Notes under the pieces: generated by a model
What the model saw: the letters and a program-made list of their open reading frames with translations, nothing else
Databases searched by the model: none
What the model was told of the DNA's origin: nothing
Assembly: GCA_947852905.1 (NCBI GenBank)
Contig: CANTVF010000010.1
Span: 1 to 47,160, forward strand
Length of the DNA stretch: 47,160 bases
Source: an uncultured Tidjanibacter sp.
Lineage (GTDB): Bacteria; Bacteroidota; Bacteroidia; Bacteroidales; Rikenellaceae
Direction of reading: 5' to 3'
In this document: positions 1 through 8,042 of the stretch, in pieces
Numbering within the stretch: position 1 is the first letter of the stretch
Layout of the letters: each line of letters starts with the position of its first letter
Translations under genes and position numbers: made by a program

Positions 1-45
1 TTCTAACACCTCTAAACAAGAACTAGTCCCGTCCAAAAGCGGTCG

Positions 46-76
46 CAAAGATAGAGACATTTCCATTACTTGCAAA
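46..76 (-). promoter_or_regulatory. Bacteroidetes-type promoter for a gene left of the window
   Basis: Read on the minus strand, TTTG (76-73) is followed after exactly 19 nt by TATCTTTG (53-46). This matches the known Bacteroidetes sigma-ABfr consensus TTTG-N19-TAnnTTTG without a mismatch. It points out of the window, so it probably drives a divergent gene beyond base 1. Nothing else in 1-280 is recognisable, and I found no equally clear promoter for the lipoprotein gene at 281. Confidence 0.75.
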
Positions 77-280
77 CATTCTTACGATATTATTTCAGAA
101 TAAATCCGTCACAATAAGGTAATGCTTTTGCAATAAAACAGTTACGCATGCAACTTTTTCATATCTCTTTTCGGCATTATGGCACACGCTTTGCCGTATT
201 TTATAAAATACGGATATAGAAACACAACATTCATAGAGGCGTGATCGCCGAACACCATTAAATAATAACTATAAAACGAC

Positions 281-652
281 ATGAAAAAACTCTTCATTCT
301 TGCAATGGTAGCCGCATGCGCGGTATGCTGTAAATCCAACCAGAAAGAACTCGCAGGCATTTGGGTGCAGCCCATTCCCGGCCAGACGGGACAGGCGGCT
401 ATCCAGGGGATAGCGCTCAATCCGGACGGAACGGCAACCTCGGTCAACATGCACACTCTTTTGTACACTTCGTGGGAAGTGGATGGCAACAAACTGATAT
501 TGCGTGGGGAAAGCCTAGGCAACGGACAAACGATTCCGTTCACCGACACATTGACCATAGACCAGCGCACCAGCATGGAGACACTGGTATTGCACGACGG
601 CGACAACGAAATAGTTTTCTCAAGAGTGGAAGCGATGCCCCCTATGGAGTAA
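281..652 (+). CDS. small lipocalin-like lipoprotein
   Basis: This 123-residue protein begins MKKLFILAMVAAC, a very short lipoprotein signal. The best lipobox is V10-A-A-C13, although C16 or C17 could also be the lipidated residue. The mature part (G-I-W-V-Q-P, then N-P-D-G-T-A, S-W-E-V-D-G-N-K-L, and D-T-L-T-I) has the alternating strand-and-turn pattern of Bacteroidales lipocalin-like lipoproteins, which form small outer-membrane-attached beta-barrels of unknown ligand. The family assignment rests on this pattern only. The gene is monocistronic: a strong terminator hairpin follows at 689-723. Its likely location is the periplasmic face of a membrane. Confidence 0.6.
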   Translation: MKKLFILAMVAACAVCCKSNQKELAGIWVQPIPGQTGQAAIQGIALNPDGTATSVNMHTLLYTSWEVDGNKLILRGESLGNGQTIPFTDTLTIDQRTSMETLVLHDGDNEIVFSRVEAMPPME

Positions 653-688
653 CGGCGCCGGACCGCATCATCTACTGCAGTTAATGAC

Positions 689-723
689 AGCCCCCTTGCC
701 GGCACATCGCAGACAAGGGGGCT
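689..723 (+). terminator. rho-independent terminator after the lipoprotein gene
   Basis: A 10-bp perfect stem (AGCCCCCTTG at 689-698 with CAAGGGGGCT at 714-723) encloses a 15-nt loop, 36 nt after the stop codon. There is no long T tract, so termination strength is inferred from the GC-rich stem. Confidence 0.7.
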
Positions 724-862
724 ATTCAATCATGCCGGCAGGCAACATACGATTTACGGAATACGACTGCAAAAACGATGTTGCAGACTTTCAAACAGCA
801 CAATACAATAAGCCAACTGATACGACAATGTATATGTATCATCACCTTAGTCTCTTCCACTC

Positions 863-870
863 TATTTTTG
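863..870 (+). promoter_or_regulatory. probable -7 element for the LysR gene
   Basis: TATTTTTG fits the Bacteroidetes -7 consensus TAnnTTTG and lies about 50 nt before the preferred start at 922. No good TTTG is seen 19 nt upstream, so the call is tentative. Confidence 0.4.
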
Positions 871-921
871 TACCTTTAAAAGCCGCTCGCCATGCGGTTA
901 ATGACACAAAACCATTCGTCA

Positions 922-1824
922 ATGATAACCGACTTCAGATTACAGGTATTCAAGGCCGTTGCCGACAAGCTCAGTTTCACGAAAGCCGCATCGGCATTGC
1001 TTATATCGCAACCGGCGGTCACTAAACACATCGGAGAACTCGAAAAGCAACTCGGCGTTCCGTTGTTCACCCGCCACGGCAGCAGCATATCGCTGACCCG
1101 GCACGGCGAACAGGCTCTCGACTATGCCAACCGCATACTCGCCCTGTATTCCGACTTCAACGACGCTTTTGCCGACGACGGCAAGGTTCCCGCCGGCCAC
1201 CTGCGCATAGGGGCCAGCACCACGATAGCGCAATACGTCCTGCCAGACATACTCGCATCGTTCAAAAGACGTTACCCGGAAATAAGCATCGAAATGTCTA
1301 ATGCCAACACAGAGGTTATAGAGGAACTTGTAGCCGGCGGCAAGATAGATCTTGGACTGATAGAAGGCAAACATTCGGGGCGGACGCTCCACTACGAACT
1401 TTTCATGAAAGACGAACTCGTACTGGTAGTCTCTTCGGTCAACCCCGTTTTCCGCAACGACGAAATCAGTATTGAAGATCTACAGAAAATGCCTCTCGTG
1501 ATCCGCGAGAACGGCTCCGGTACGCTCGACATACTCGAAGAGGCGTTGGCACGACACGGACTGCAACTGAAAAACATGAACATCGAAATACAGCTCGGAA
1601 GCACGGAAAGCATCAAACGCTACATACAGCGTTCCGACGCGGGCGCTTTCATCTCAATACAGGCCGTAGCTGACGACATAGCCCGAAACAAGTTGAGAAT
1701 AATAGATACCGAAGGATTGGACATAATCCGCCATTTCAGTTTCGTCGAACCGCACGGACACCACGGACGCCTTTCCGACCTGTTCAAACAATTCTGTACG
1801 GCACACAATAACTTCAAGTTATAA
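922..1824 (+). CDS. LysR-family transcriptional regulator
   Basis: A 300-residue LysR regulator of normal length. The N-terminal winged helix-turn-helix reads F-R-L-Q-V-F, then L-S-F-T-K-A-A-S-A-L, S-Q-P-A-V-T-K-H-I and L-G-V-P-L-F-T-R. The remainder is a periplasmic-binding-like effector domain (L-R-I-G-A-S-T-T-I near residue 93). I place the start at 922 because LysR proteins begin a few residues before this F-R-L-Q-V-F segment; the frame is open from 892 but the extra residues look non-native. The next gene is a YeiH-type exporter, mirroring the yeiE-yeiH arrangement of enterobacteria, where YeiE is a CysB-like LysR protein. By that analogy it probably controls the neighbouring transporter. 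The effector is not known from sequence. Confidence 0.9.
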   Translation: MITDFRLQVFKAVADKLSFTKAASALLISQPAVTKHIGELEKQLGVPLFTRHGSSISLTRHGEQALDYANRILALYSDFNDAFADDGKVPAGHLRIGASTTIAQYVLPDILASFKRRYPEISIEMSNANTEVIEELVAGGKIDLGLIEGKHSGRTLHYELFMKDELVLVVSSVNPVFRNDEISIEDLQKMPLVIRENGSGTLDILEEALARHGLQLKNMNIEIQLGSTESIKRYIQRSDAGAFISIQAVADDIARNKLRIIDTEGLDIIRHFSFVEPHGHHGRLSDLFKQFCTAHNNFKL

Positions 1825-1837
1825 TCAAGCACTTTTA

Positions 1838-1845
1838 TATATTTG
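1838..1845 (+). promoter_or_regulatory. probable -7 element for the YeiH-like gene
   Basis: TATATTTG matches TAnnTTTG and lies about 55 nt upstream of the ATG at 1901, inside the intergenic gap after the LysR gene. A matching -33 TTTG is not obvious. It would be a natural site for control by the adjacent LysR protein. Confidence 0.45.
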
Positions 1846-1900
1846 ACTTTTATAATTCGTGGAGATAAATTTGCTTCGTGAAACCATAAAAATCGAATAT

Positions 1901-2842
1901 ATGACAACAGCACTACCCTCGCGCACCACGCTGACAAAAGCAGGGTTCATACTCGCCCTCATATTGTGCGCCACCCCGTTCGTATCGGCGCCCATAGCGC
2001 TCATAGGCGGTTTCCTGTTCACCTACTTCTTCGGACATCCGTTCGCCCGTCTCAACGGCAAAGCCACGAGCCTGCTGCTGAAAGCGTCGGTCGTCGGTCT
2101 CGGCTTCGGAATGAACATACACAGCGCGCTGAACGTAGGACGCGAAGGTTTGGGACTAACCATAGCCTCCATAACCACGGTACTCGTACTCGGTTTCGTA
2201 ATCGGAGGCTGGCTCAAGATGCCACGCAAGACCTCGCATCTGGTAGCTTCCGGCACGGCCATATGCGGAGGCAGTGCCATAGCGGCGGTAGCTCCGGCGG
2301 TCAATGCCAATGACAAAGAGATATCCGTAGCGCTCGGCGTCATATTCCTGCTCAATTCCATTGCGCTGATCGTATTTCCCATGATAGGACACGCTCTCGG
2401 ACTTTCCCAACACGATTTCGGCATGTGGTGCGCCATAGCGATACACGACACGAGTTCGGTCGTGGGCGCCGCATCGGCCTACGGCAACGAAGCGCTGCAG
2501 GTGGCCACGACAGTCAAACTCGCACGCGCACTGTGGATCATACCCGTATCGCTGCTGTCGGCCTTCCTGTTCCGCAGCAAGGGCAAAAAGATCTCGATCC
2601 CGTGGTTCATCGGTCTCTTCATACTCTCCATGCTCGCCAACAGCTATCTCCCGTTCATCGGACAAACCGTAGGCCCGGCGATAGTACAGATATCCAAGGC
2701 CGCTCTGATCGTCACCCTGTTCCTCATCGGCGCCGGTCTGTCGGTCGAGAAGATCAAATCAGTAGGCTGGAAACCGCTGATACTCGGCGTAGCCCTATGG
2801 GTAGTGGTTTCAATAATGTCGATAATAGTAATAATGAACTGA
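1901..2842 (+). CDS. YeiH/YadS-type putative sulfate or anion exporter
   Basis: A 313-residue polytopic inner-membrane protein of the conserved hypothetical family usually annotated as YeiH or putative sulfate exporter (PF03601). Family signatures include G-L-G-F-G-M-N near residue 66, S-G-T-A-I-C-G-G-S-A-I-A-A near 121 and H-D-T-S-S-V-V-G-A near 183, with about ten hydrophobic segments. I prefer the ATG at 1901: the 14 extra residues encoded from 1859 (E-I-N-L-L-R-E-T-I-K) overlap the promoter leader. The upstream LysR gene and downstream marC-like gene (1 nt gap) suggest a small operon. The substrate is unproven; the sulfate label is a database convention. Confidence 0.85.
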   Translation: MTTALPSRTTLTKAGFILALILCATPFVSAPIALIGGFLFTYFFGHPFARLNGKATSLLLKASVVGLGFGMNIHSALNVGREGLGLTIASITTVLVLGFVIGGWLKMPRKTSHLVASGTAICGGSAIAAVAPAVNANDKEISVALGVIFLLNSIALIVFPMIGHALGLSQHDFGMWCAIAIHDTSSVVGAASAYGNEALQVATTVKLARALWIIPVSLLSAFLFRSKGKKISIPWFIGLFILSMLANSYLPFIGQTVGPAIVQISKAALIVTLFLIGAGLSVEKIKSVGWKPLILGVALWVVVSIMSIIVIMN

Positions 2843-2843
2843 T

Positions 2844-3449
2844 ATGGACGTCAAGGTATTCTTCAGCGCATTCTTCGCATTTCTCGCATTGATAAATCCG
2901 ATACAGAAAGTGTTCGTGGTGTTCTCCCTACAGGACAACTATACAAAAAACGAATTGCACAGAATCGTCTACAAGGCTACCTTGACAGCCGTATTCGTAC
3001 TCCTGTTGTTTCTCTTTCTCGGCGAGGCAATACTCGGCTACGTCTTCAACCTGCAGATATACGCCTTTCAGATAACATGCGGCGTGGTATTGTTCTACAA
3101 CGGCTTCGTCGGCTTGCAGAAAGGCGCGTTTCTGTCCATAGACAAAGGGACGCGACTGGAAGACATCATCACCGTTCCCATAGCCATACCCATGATAGCC
3201 GGCCCTGCCACGATCACGGCAGTGGTCACCATGCCCGCCGTCTACGGCCGCTGGACGACCATAGGCGCCGTCATACTCGCCTTGGGACTCAACCTGCTCA
3301 TAATGCGGTATGCCGACCGCATCGGTAAATTCCTCTCACGGCTCAACATGATGATGCCGCTGATACGCATAACGGCGCTTATAGTAGCGGCCATAGGTTT
3401 GCAGATGATACTTCTGGGATTGCAGGATTTCATCACGCAGATAGGCTGA
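2844..3449 (+). CDS. MarC/UPF0056-family membrane protein
   Basis: A 201-residue protein with six predicted membrane segments and the MarC-family hallmarks: A-L-I-N-P-I-Q at residues 15-21 and I-P-M-I-A-G-P-A-T-I near 114. MarC proteins are integral membrane proteins once linked to multiple antibiotic resistance, but their transport role is unproven. The ATG follows the YeiH-like stop codon after one base, so the two are almost certainly co-transcribed and translationally coupled. A terminator follows at 3474-3505. Confidence 0.88.
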   Translation: MDVKVFFSAFFAFLALINPIQKVFVVFSLQDNYTKNELHRIVYKATLTAVFVLLLFLFLGEAILGYVFNLQIYAFQITCGVVLFYNGFVGLQKGAFLSIDKGTRLEDIITVPIAIPMIAGPATITAVVTMPAVYGRWTTIGAVILALGLNLLIMRYADRIGKFLSRLNMMMPLIRITALIVAAIGLQMILLGLQDFITQIG

Positions 3450-3473
3450 CATCGCACCGACAGACATTACACC

Positions 3474-3505
3474 TGCCGCGGCTCGTTCAATCCGATGCCG
3501 CGGCA
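3474..3505 (+). terminator. terminator hairpin after the marC-like gene
   Basis: TGCCGCGGC (3474-3482) pairs perfectly with GCCGCGGCA (3497-3505) around a 14-nt loop and is followed by an AT-rich run. It closes the LysR-YeiH-MarC segment. Confidence 0.65.
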
Positions 3506-3672
3506 CTTATATATAATAAGGTATACCAATTACCGAAACCTTAATCGAAACGACACGGATTCATCGCAGAACAGCAAGAACAAAAAGGAAAAATCCGAAA
3601 AATAATCCGTATATTTAAACGTTAATTTGCCGGAGAATTTCATCCGACAACCAATAAAGCAAAAACCGAATT

Positions 3673-6600
3673 ATGACAGATAAAAACATGTCCCGCAATA
3701 TCATGCCCGACGTTCTGTTCGAAACGAGCTGGGAAGTCTGCAACAAGGTGGGCGGCATACATACGGTGGTGGCTACCAAAGCCAAGACCATGGTCTCGAT
3801 GCTCGGAGACAACTACATAACCATAGGTCCCGACGTAAACCGCGAAGGCGAAAACGCCGAATTCGAAGAGGACGCAAGCCTGCTGCGCGAATGGCGGCAG
3901 GAACTGTACGACAACGGCATCAGGGTACGTACCGGCAGATGGAAAGTAGCCGGACGGCCGATAACCCTGCTGGTGGATTTCAGTTCGCTTTTGGGACAAA
4001 AGGACGACATTCTGAAATATCTATGGGAAAACTACAAGGTCGATTCTATAAGCGGACAGTGGGACTACATAGAACCCGTCGTATTCGGGTATGCGGCCGG
4101 CAAGGTTATAGAGAGCTACTGCCGCAGGTTCTGCGGCACAGATAGTCATCCGGCAGCCCATTTTCACGAATGGATGACGGCGAGCGGAGGACTCTACCTG
4201 CGCCGCGAAGCGCCGCACATTGCGACGGTTTTCACGACCCACGCCACGGTCATAGGTCGCAGCGTGGCCGGAAACGGATTGCCGCTATACGGCCAATTAC
4301 CTACCATGAACGCCGACGACATGGCACGCCGTTTCAACGTCGTCGCCAAACATTCGCTCGAAAAGATCGCAGCGTCCAATCACGACCGTTTCTGTACCGT
4401 GAGCGACATAACCGCCACAGAATGCAAATACGTACTCTCTGTCGACGACGCACTCGTCACCCCGAACGGCTTCGAGGACGATTTCGTCTGGAAAGGCGAA
4501 GAGGCGGAGACACGCCGGTCTGCCGCCCGCAAGAAAATGATCGAGGTTGCGGAAGCATGCCTCGGCCATCGTTTCGACAGCGACCCGTTCATTGTCGGAA
4601 CCAGCGGACGATACGAATTTCACAACAAGGGACTCGACGTTTTTCTCGATTCGTTGAATTGTCTGGCCGACATGGAGTGCGGTCGCGAAATACTCGCATA
4701 CATAATGGTACCCGCCGGGAACAACGGCCCGCGCAAAGACCTCGCCGCACATCTGGCCGACCCGTCGGCACCGATAGACATATCGCAATTCCGCCATACG
4801 ACGCATTATCTATCCGACGAGGCTCACGATCCGATAGTACGCGTCATACGCGAAAACCCGCATCTCGACCTCGAAGGCAGGGTGCATGTGATATTCGTCC
4901 CCTCGTATCTTCAGGGCAACGACGGCATATTCGACATGACATATTACGAACTGCTGGTCGGAATGGACGCCACGGTATTCGCTTCGTATTACGAACCTTG
5001 GGGATACACGCCTTTGGAAAGCGCAGCCTTCTCGGTACCTACCGTCACCACGTCCCTCGCCGGATTCGGCCGCTGGATAGAGAAGCACGGCTGCGAAGGA
5101 GGCGGTGTGAAAGTGGTCGAACGCAACGACGACAACGCCGTCGCTGCCGCACGTGCCATAGCCGAAGAATTGGCTCGTCAGTGCGACCTGGACGAAAAAC
5201 AGCGGGAAACATTGCGTGTCTCGGCACGTGCCACGGCGGAAACGCTCCTGTGGGACAAGTTGATAGCATACTACATGCAGGCTTATGGCGAAGCCATAAC
5301 GACGGCATCGTCACGCAAAGCACACCGGGGATACGAACGTGCTAACGACTCCGGACAGATAACCTTCCTGCGCCAACAACTTTCAGGCAACCGCCCAGCA
5401 TGGACGAGACTTATCGTGGAAGTAACCCTTCCCGAACGTCTGCATCCGCTCGAAGTGTTGTCAAAAAACCTATGGTGGTCATGGACGCTCGGTGCACACG
5501 AGCTGTTCGAATCCATAGACCCGGAACTGTGGGAACGCAGCGGCCGCAACCCCATAGCATTGCTCGACAGTCTCAGCGCCAAACGGCTCGCCGAACTGGA
5601 ACAGGATAACGGCTTTCTCGCCAAAATGGACTCGGTGTACGCGGCGTTCAACGAATATATGTCGGCAAAACGCGACCAGAAGGGACCTTCGATAGCCTAT
5701 TTCAGCATGGAGTACGGACTGCACAGTTCGCTCAAGATATATTCCGGCGGGCTCGGCATACTCGCAGGCGACTATCTTAAGGAAGCCAGCGACATGAACG
5801 TTCCGATGGCAGCAGTGGGATTGTTGTACCGTTACGGATATTTCACTCAGCGGCTTTCGTCAACCGGCGCACAGGAGGCGAGCTACGAGGCTCAGAATTT
5901 CGACAAGCTGCCCATATCGCCGGTGCGCGACGCCACGGGCAACTGGCTTTCGATAAAGATAGGTTTTCCGGGGCGTACGGTAACGGCACGTATCTGGAAA
6001 TGCGAAGTCGGACGTACCGACCTCTATCTGCTCGACACCGACCACGACCTCAACATAGAGGAGGACAGATCCATAACGCACTACCTCTACGGCGGCGACT
6101 GGGAAAACCGGTTCCGTCAGGAGATACTGCTCGGCATAGGCGGTATAAGGGCGCTCGAAGCCATGGGCATACGCATGGACATATACCACTGCAACGAAGG
6201 ACACGCGGCATTCATAGGAATCGAGAGAATCAACAGGCTGATAGAACGTCACAAACTCTATTTCAGCGAAGCGATGGAGGTCGTGAGGGCTTCCTCGCTA
6301 TTCACGACACACACGCCCGTACCGGCGGGTCATGACGCATTCACCGAAGCCATGATACGCCAATACATGTCGCACTATCCCGACCGGCTCGGCATTACGT
6401 GGGACCAGTTCATCAACCTCGGCAAAACGAAACCGGGCGACCCGAACGAAAAGTTCTCTATGAGCGTCTTGGCCTCCAACCTGTCGCAGGAGATCAACGG
6501 AGTGAGCTGGCTACACGGCAAGGTAAGCTGCGAGATACTCGGCAACATATGGCCCGGTTATTTCAGCGACGAACTGCACATAGGTTACGTGACCAACGGA

Positions 6601-7935
6601 GTACACTTCCCCACATGGACGGCATCGAACATGCGCAGGCTCTACTCCAGATATTTCCCCGAAGGCTTCTCCGGACCTCAGTACGACATAAAGGCATGGC
6701 AGAAGGTGTACGACATACCGGACGACGAATTCTGGAAGGAACGTCTCGCACTGAAGGAAAAACTGCTCGACCGCATACGCCGTCAGTTCACCGAACCGGA
6801 ACAAGGCCTCATGGTATCGCCGCAATATATGATGCACACGCTCGAATCGCTGAACACCAACGTGCTGACCATAGGCTTCGCACGCCGTTTCGCCACCTAC
6901 AAACGCGCACACCTGCTGTTCACCGATCTGGAAAGGCTCGCCGCCATAGTAAACGATCCGCAGCGTCCCGTAAGATTCGTTTTCGCAGGCAAGGCGCACC
7001 CGAACGACATCCCCGGACAGGAGTTGATAAAACGCATAGTCGAAGTTTCCGCGAGGCCGGAATTTCTGGGTAAGATAATATTCCTGCCCAACTACGACAT
7101 GAATCTCGCCCGCCGCATGGTACAGGGGGTAGACGTCTGGCTGAACACCCCGACGCGGCCTCAGGAGGCTTCCGGCACCAGCGGCATGAAAGCCGCCATG
7201 AACGGCGTCATGCAGTTCAGCGTCCTCGACGGCTGGTGGATAGAAGGTTATCGCGAGGGAGAAGGCTGGGCGCTGCCCATGAAACGCACCTACGAGGACC
7301 AGAACTACCAGAATCAGCTCGACGCGGCCATGATATACCGCACGATAGAGGAACAGATAGTACCGCTGTACTACGACCGGGACGAACACGGCATACCCCA
7401 CGAATGGATACGCGCCATGAAAGGCTGCGTCGCCAACATAGCGTCGCGGTTTACGACCAACCGCATGATGAAAGACTATCAGGAACGTTTCTACGGCAAA
7501 CTGTGGGAACGCAGCAAACTCGTCACGGCAGACGATTTCGCCGAAGCGCGAAGCATAGCCGCATGGAAACGCATGGTCAGCAATGCATGGGACAAGGTAC
7601 GCATCGTGGGCGTCCGTCAGTTCGATATAAGCCGCGAGGCCGTGAAAGTAAATTCGCCTTACGACATAGAAGTGACCGTCGATACCGCAGGATTGAGTGC
7701 CGAGGATATAGGCGCAGAACTGGTATTCGCCGAACAGATAGACCACGGCCGCAGAATACGCGTAATAGACAAACTCGAACTGCAACCGCAGGAAAGATCT
7801 GTAGACGGCATAGTCAGATATACTGGTACTTCTACGCCGGCATATCCGGGATCGTTCGACGTAGCCATAAGAATCTACGCACGCAATCCCGAACTGCCCC
7901 ACCGCATGGACTTCGCACTGGTAAAATGGGCATGA
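3673..7935 (+). CDS. glycogen synthase (GT3) - alpha-glucan phosphorylase (GT35) fusion
   Basis: A single 1420-residue protein joins two opposing glycogen enzymes. Residues about 10-555 are a GT3 glycogen synthase of the eukaryotic type, which uses UDP-glucose: the donor loop K25-V-G-G-I-H is present, and the E-x7-E pair is E441 and E449 in E-P-W-G-Y-T-P-L-E. Residues about 575-1420 are an alpha-glucan phosphorylase of the short bacterial type with an N-terminal DUF3417-like segment (N-L-W-W-S-W). It has Y-F-S-M-E-Y-G-L, and G-T-S-G-M-K1173-A-A-M-N-G carries the pyridoxal-phosphate lysine. Both halves look intact and full length. This fusion is known in Bacteroidetes. It leads a plus-strand operon with debranching enzyme, GT4 and GH57 genes; gaps are 107, 89, 41 and 11 nt. 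The start at 3673 is preferred, though M6 or M11 would also fit. Confidence 0.93.
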   Translation: MTDKNMSRNIMPDVLFETSWEVCNKVGGIHTVVATKAKTMVSMLGDNYITIGPDVNREGENAEFEEDASLLREWRQELYDNGIRVRTGRWKVAGRPITLLVDFSSLLGQKDDILKYLWENYKVDSISGQWDYIEPVVFGYAAGKVIESYCRRFCGTDSHPAAHFHEWMTASGGLYLRREAPHIATVFTTHATVIGRSVAGNGLPLYGQLPTMNADDMARRFNVVAKHSLEKIAASNHDRFCTVSDITATECKYVLSVDDALVTPNGFEDDFVWKGEEAETRRSAARKKMIEVAEACLGHRFDSDPFIVGTSGRYEFHNKGLDVFLDSLNCLADMECGREILAYIMVPAGNNGPRKDLAAHLADPSAPIDISQFRHTTHYLSDEAHDPIVRVIRENPHLDLEGRVHVIFVPSYLQGNDGIFDMTYYELLVGMDATVFASYYEPWGYTPLESAAFSVPTVTTSLAGFGRWIEKHGCEGGGVKVVERNDDNAVAAARAIAEELARQCDLDEKQRETLRVSARATAETLLWDKLIAYYMQAYGEAITTASSRKAHRGYERANDSGQITFLRQQLSGNRPAWTRLIVEVTLPERLHPLEVLSKNLWWSWTLGAHELFESIDPELWERSGRNPIALLDSLSAKRLAELEQDNGFLAKMDSVYAAFNEYMSAKRDQKGPSIAYFSMEYGLHSSLKIYSGGLGILAGDYLKEASDMNVPMAAVGLLYRYGYFTQRLSSTGAQEASYEAQNFDKLPISPVRDATGNWLSIKIGFPGRTVTARIWKCEVGRTDLYLLDTDHDLNIEEDRSITHYLYGGDWENRFRQEILLGIGGIRALEAMGIRMDIYHCNEGHAAFIGIERINRLIERHKLYFSEAMEVVRASSLFTTHTPVPAGHDAFTEAMIRQYMSHYPDRLGITWDQFINLGKTKPGDPNEKFSMSVLASNLSQEINGVSWLHGKVSCEILGNIWPGYFSDELHIGYVTNGVHFPTWTASNMRRLYSRYFPEGFSGPQYDIKAWQKVYDIPDDEFWKERLALKEKLLDRIRRQFTEPEQGLMVSPQYMMHTLESLNTNVLTIGFARRFATYKRAHLLFTDLERLAAIVNDPQRPVRFVFAGKAHPNDIPGQELIKRIVEVSARPEFLGKIIFLPNYDMNLARRMVQGVDVWLNTPTRPQEASGTSGMKAAMNGVMQFSVLDGWWIEGYREGEGWALPMKRTYEDQNYQNQLDAAMIYRTIEEQIVPLYYDRDEHGIPHEWIRAMKGCVANIASRFTTNRMMKDYQERFYGKLWERSKLVTADDFAEARSIAAWKRMVSNAWDKVRIVGVRQFDISREAVKVNSPYDIEVTVDTAGLSAEDIGAELVFAEQIDHGRRIRVIDKLELQPQERSVDGIVRYTGTSTPAYPGSFDVAIRIYARNPELPHRMDFALVKWA

Positions 7936-8042
7936 TTCGTGCCGGGTATTCTTCGCAGCGAGCCGACGGCGCCGATACGTCCGACAACCTCATGCACCCG
8001 AAGACATGCCCGCCACATGCAGAAAACTAAAAAGTCAAGAAA

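Noticed and set aside
6511-7902. A 463-codon minus-strand frame inside the synthase-phosphorylase gene
   Set aside because: It is antisense to the catalytic core of the phosphorylase; no motif seen.
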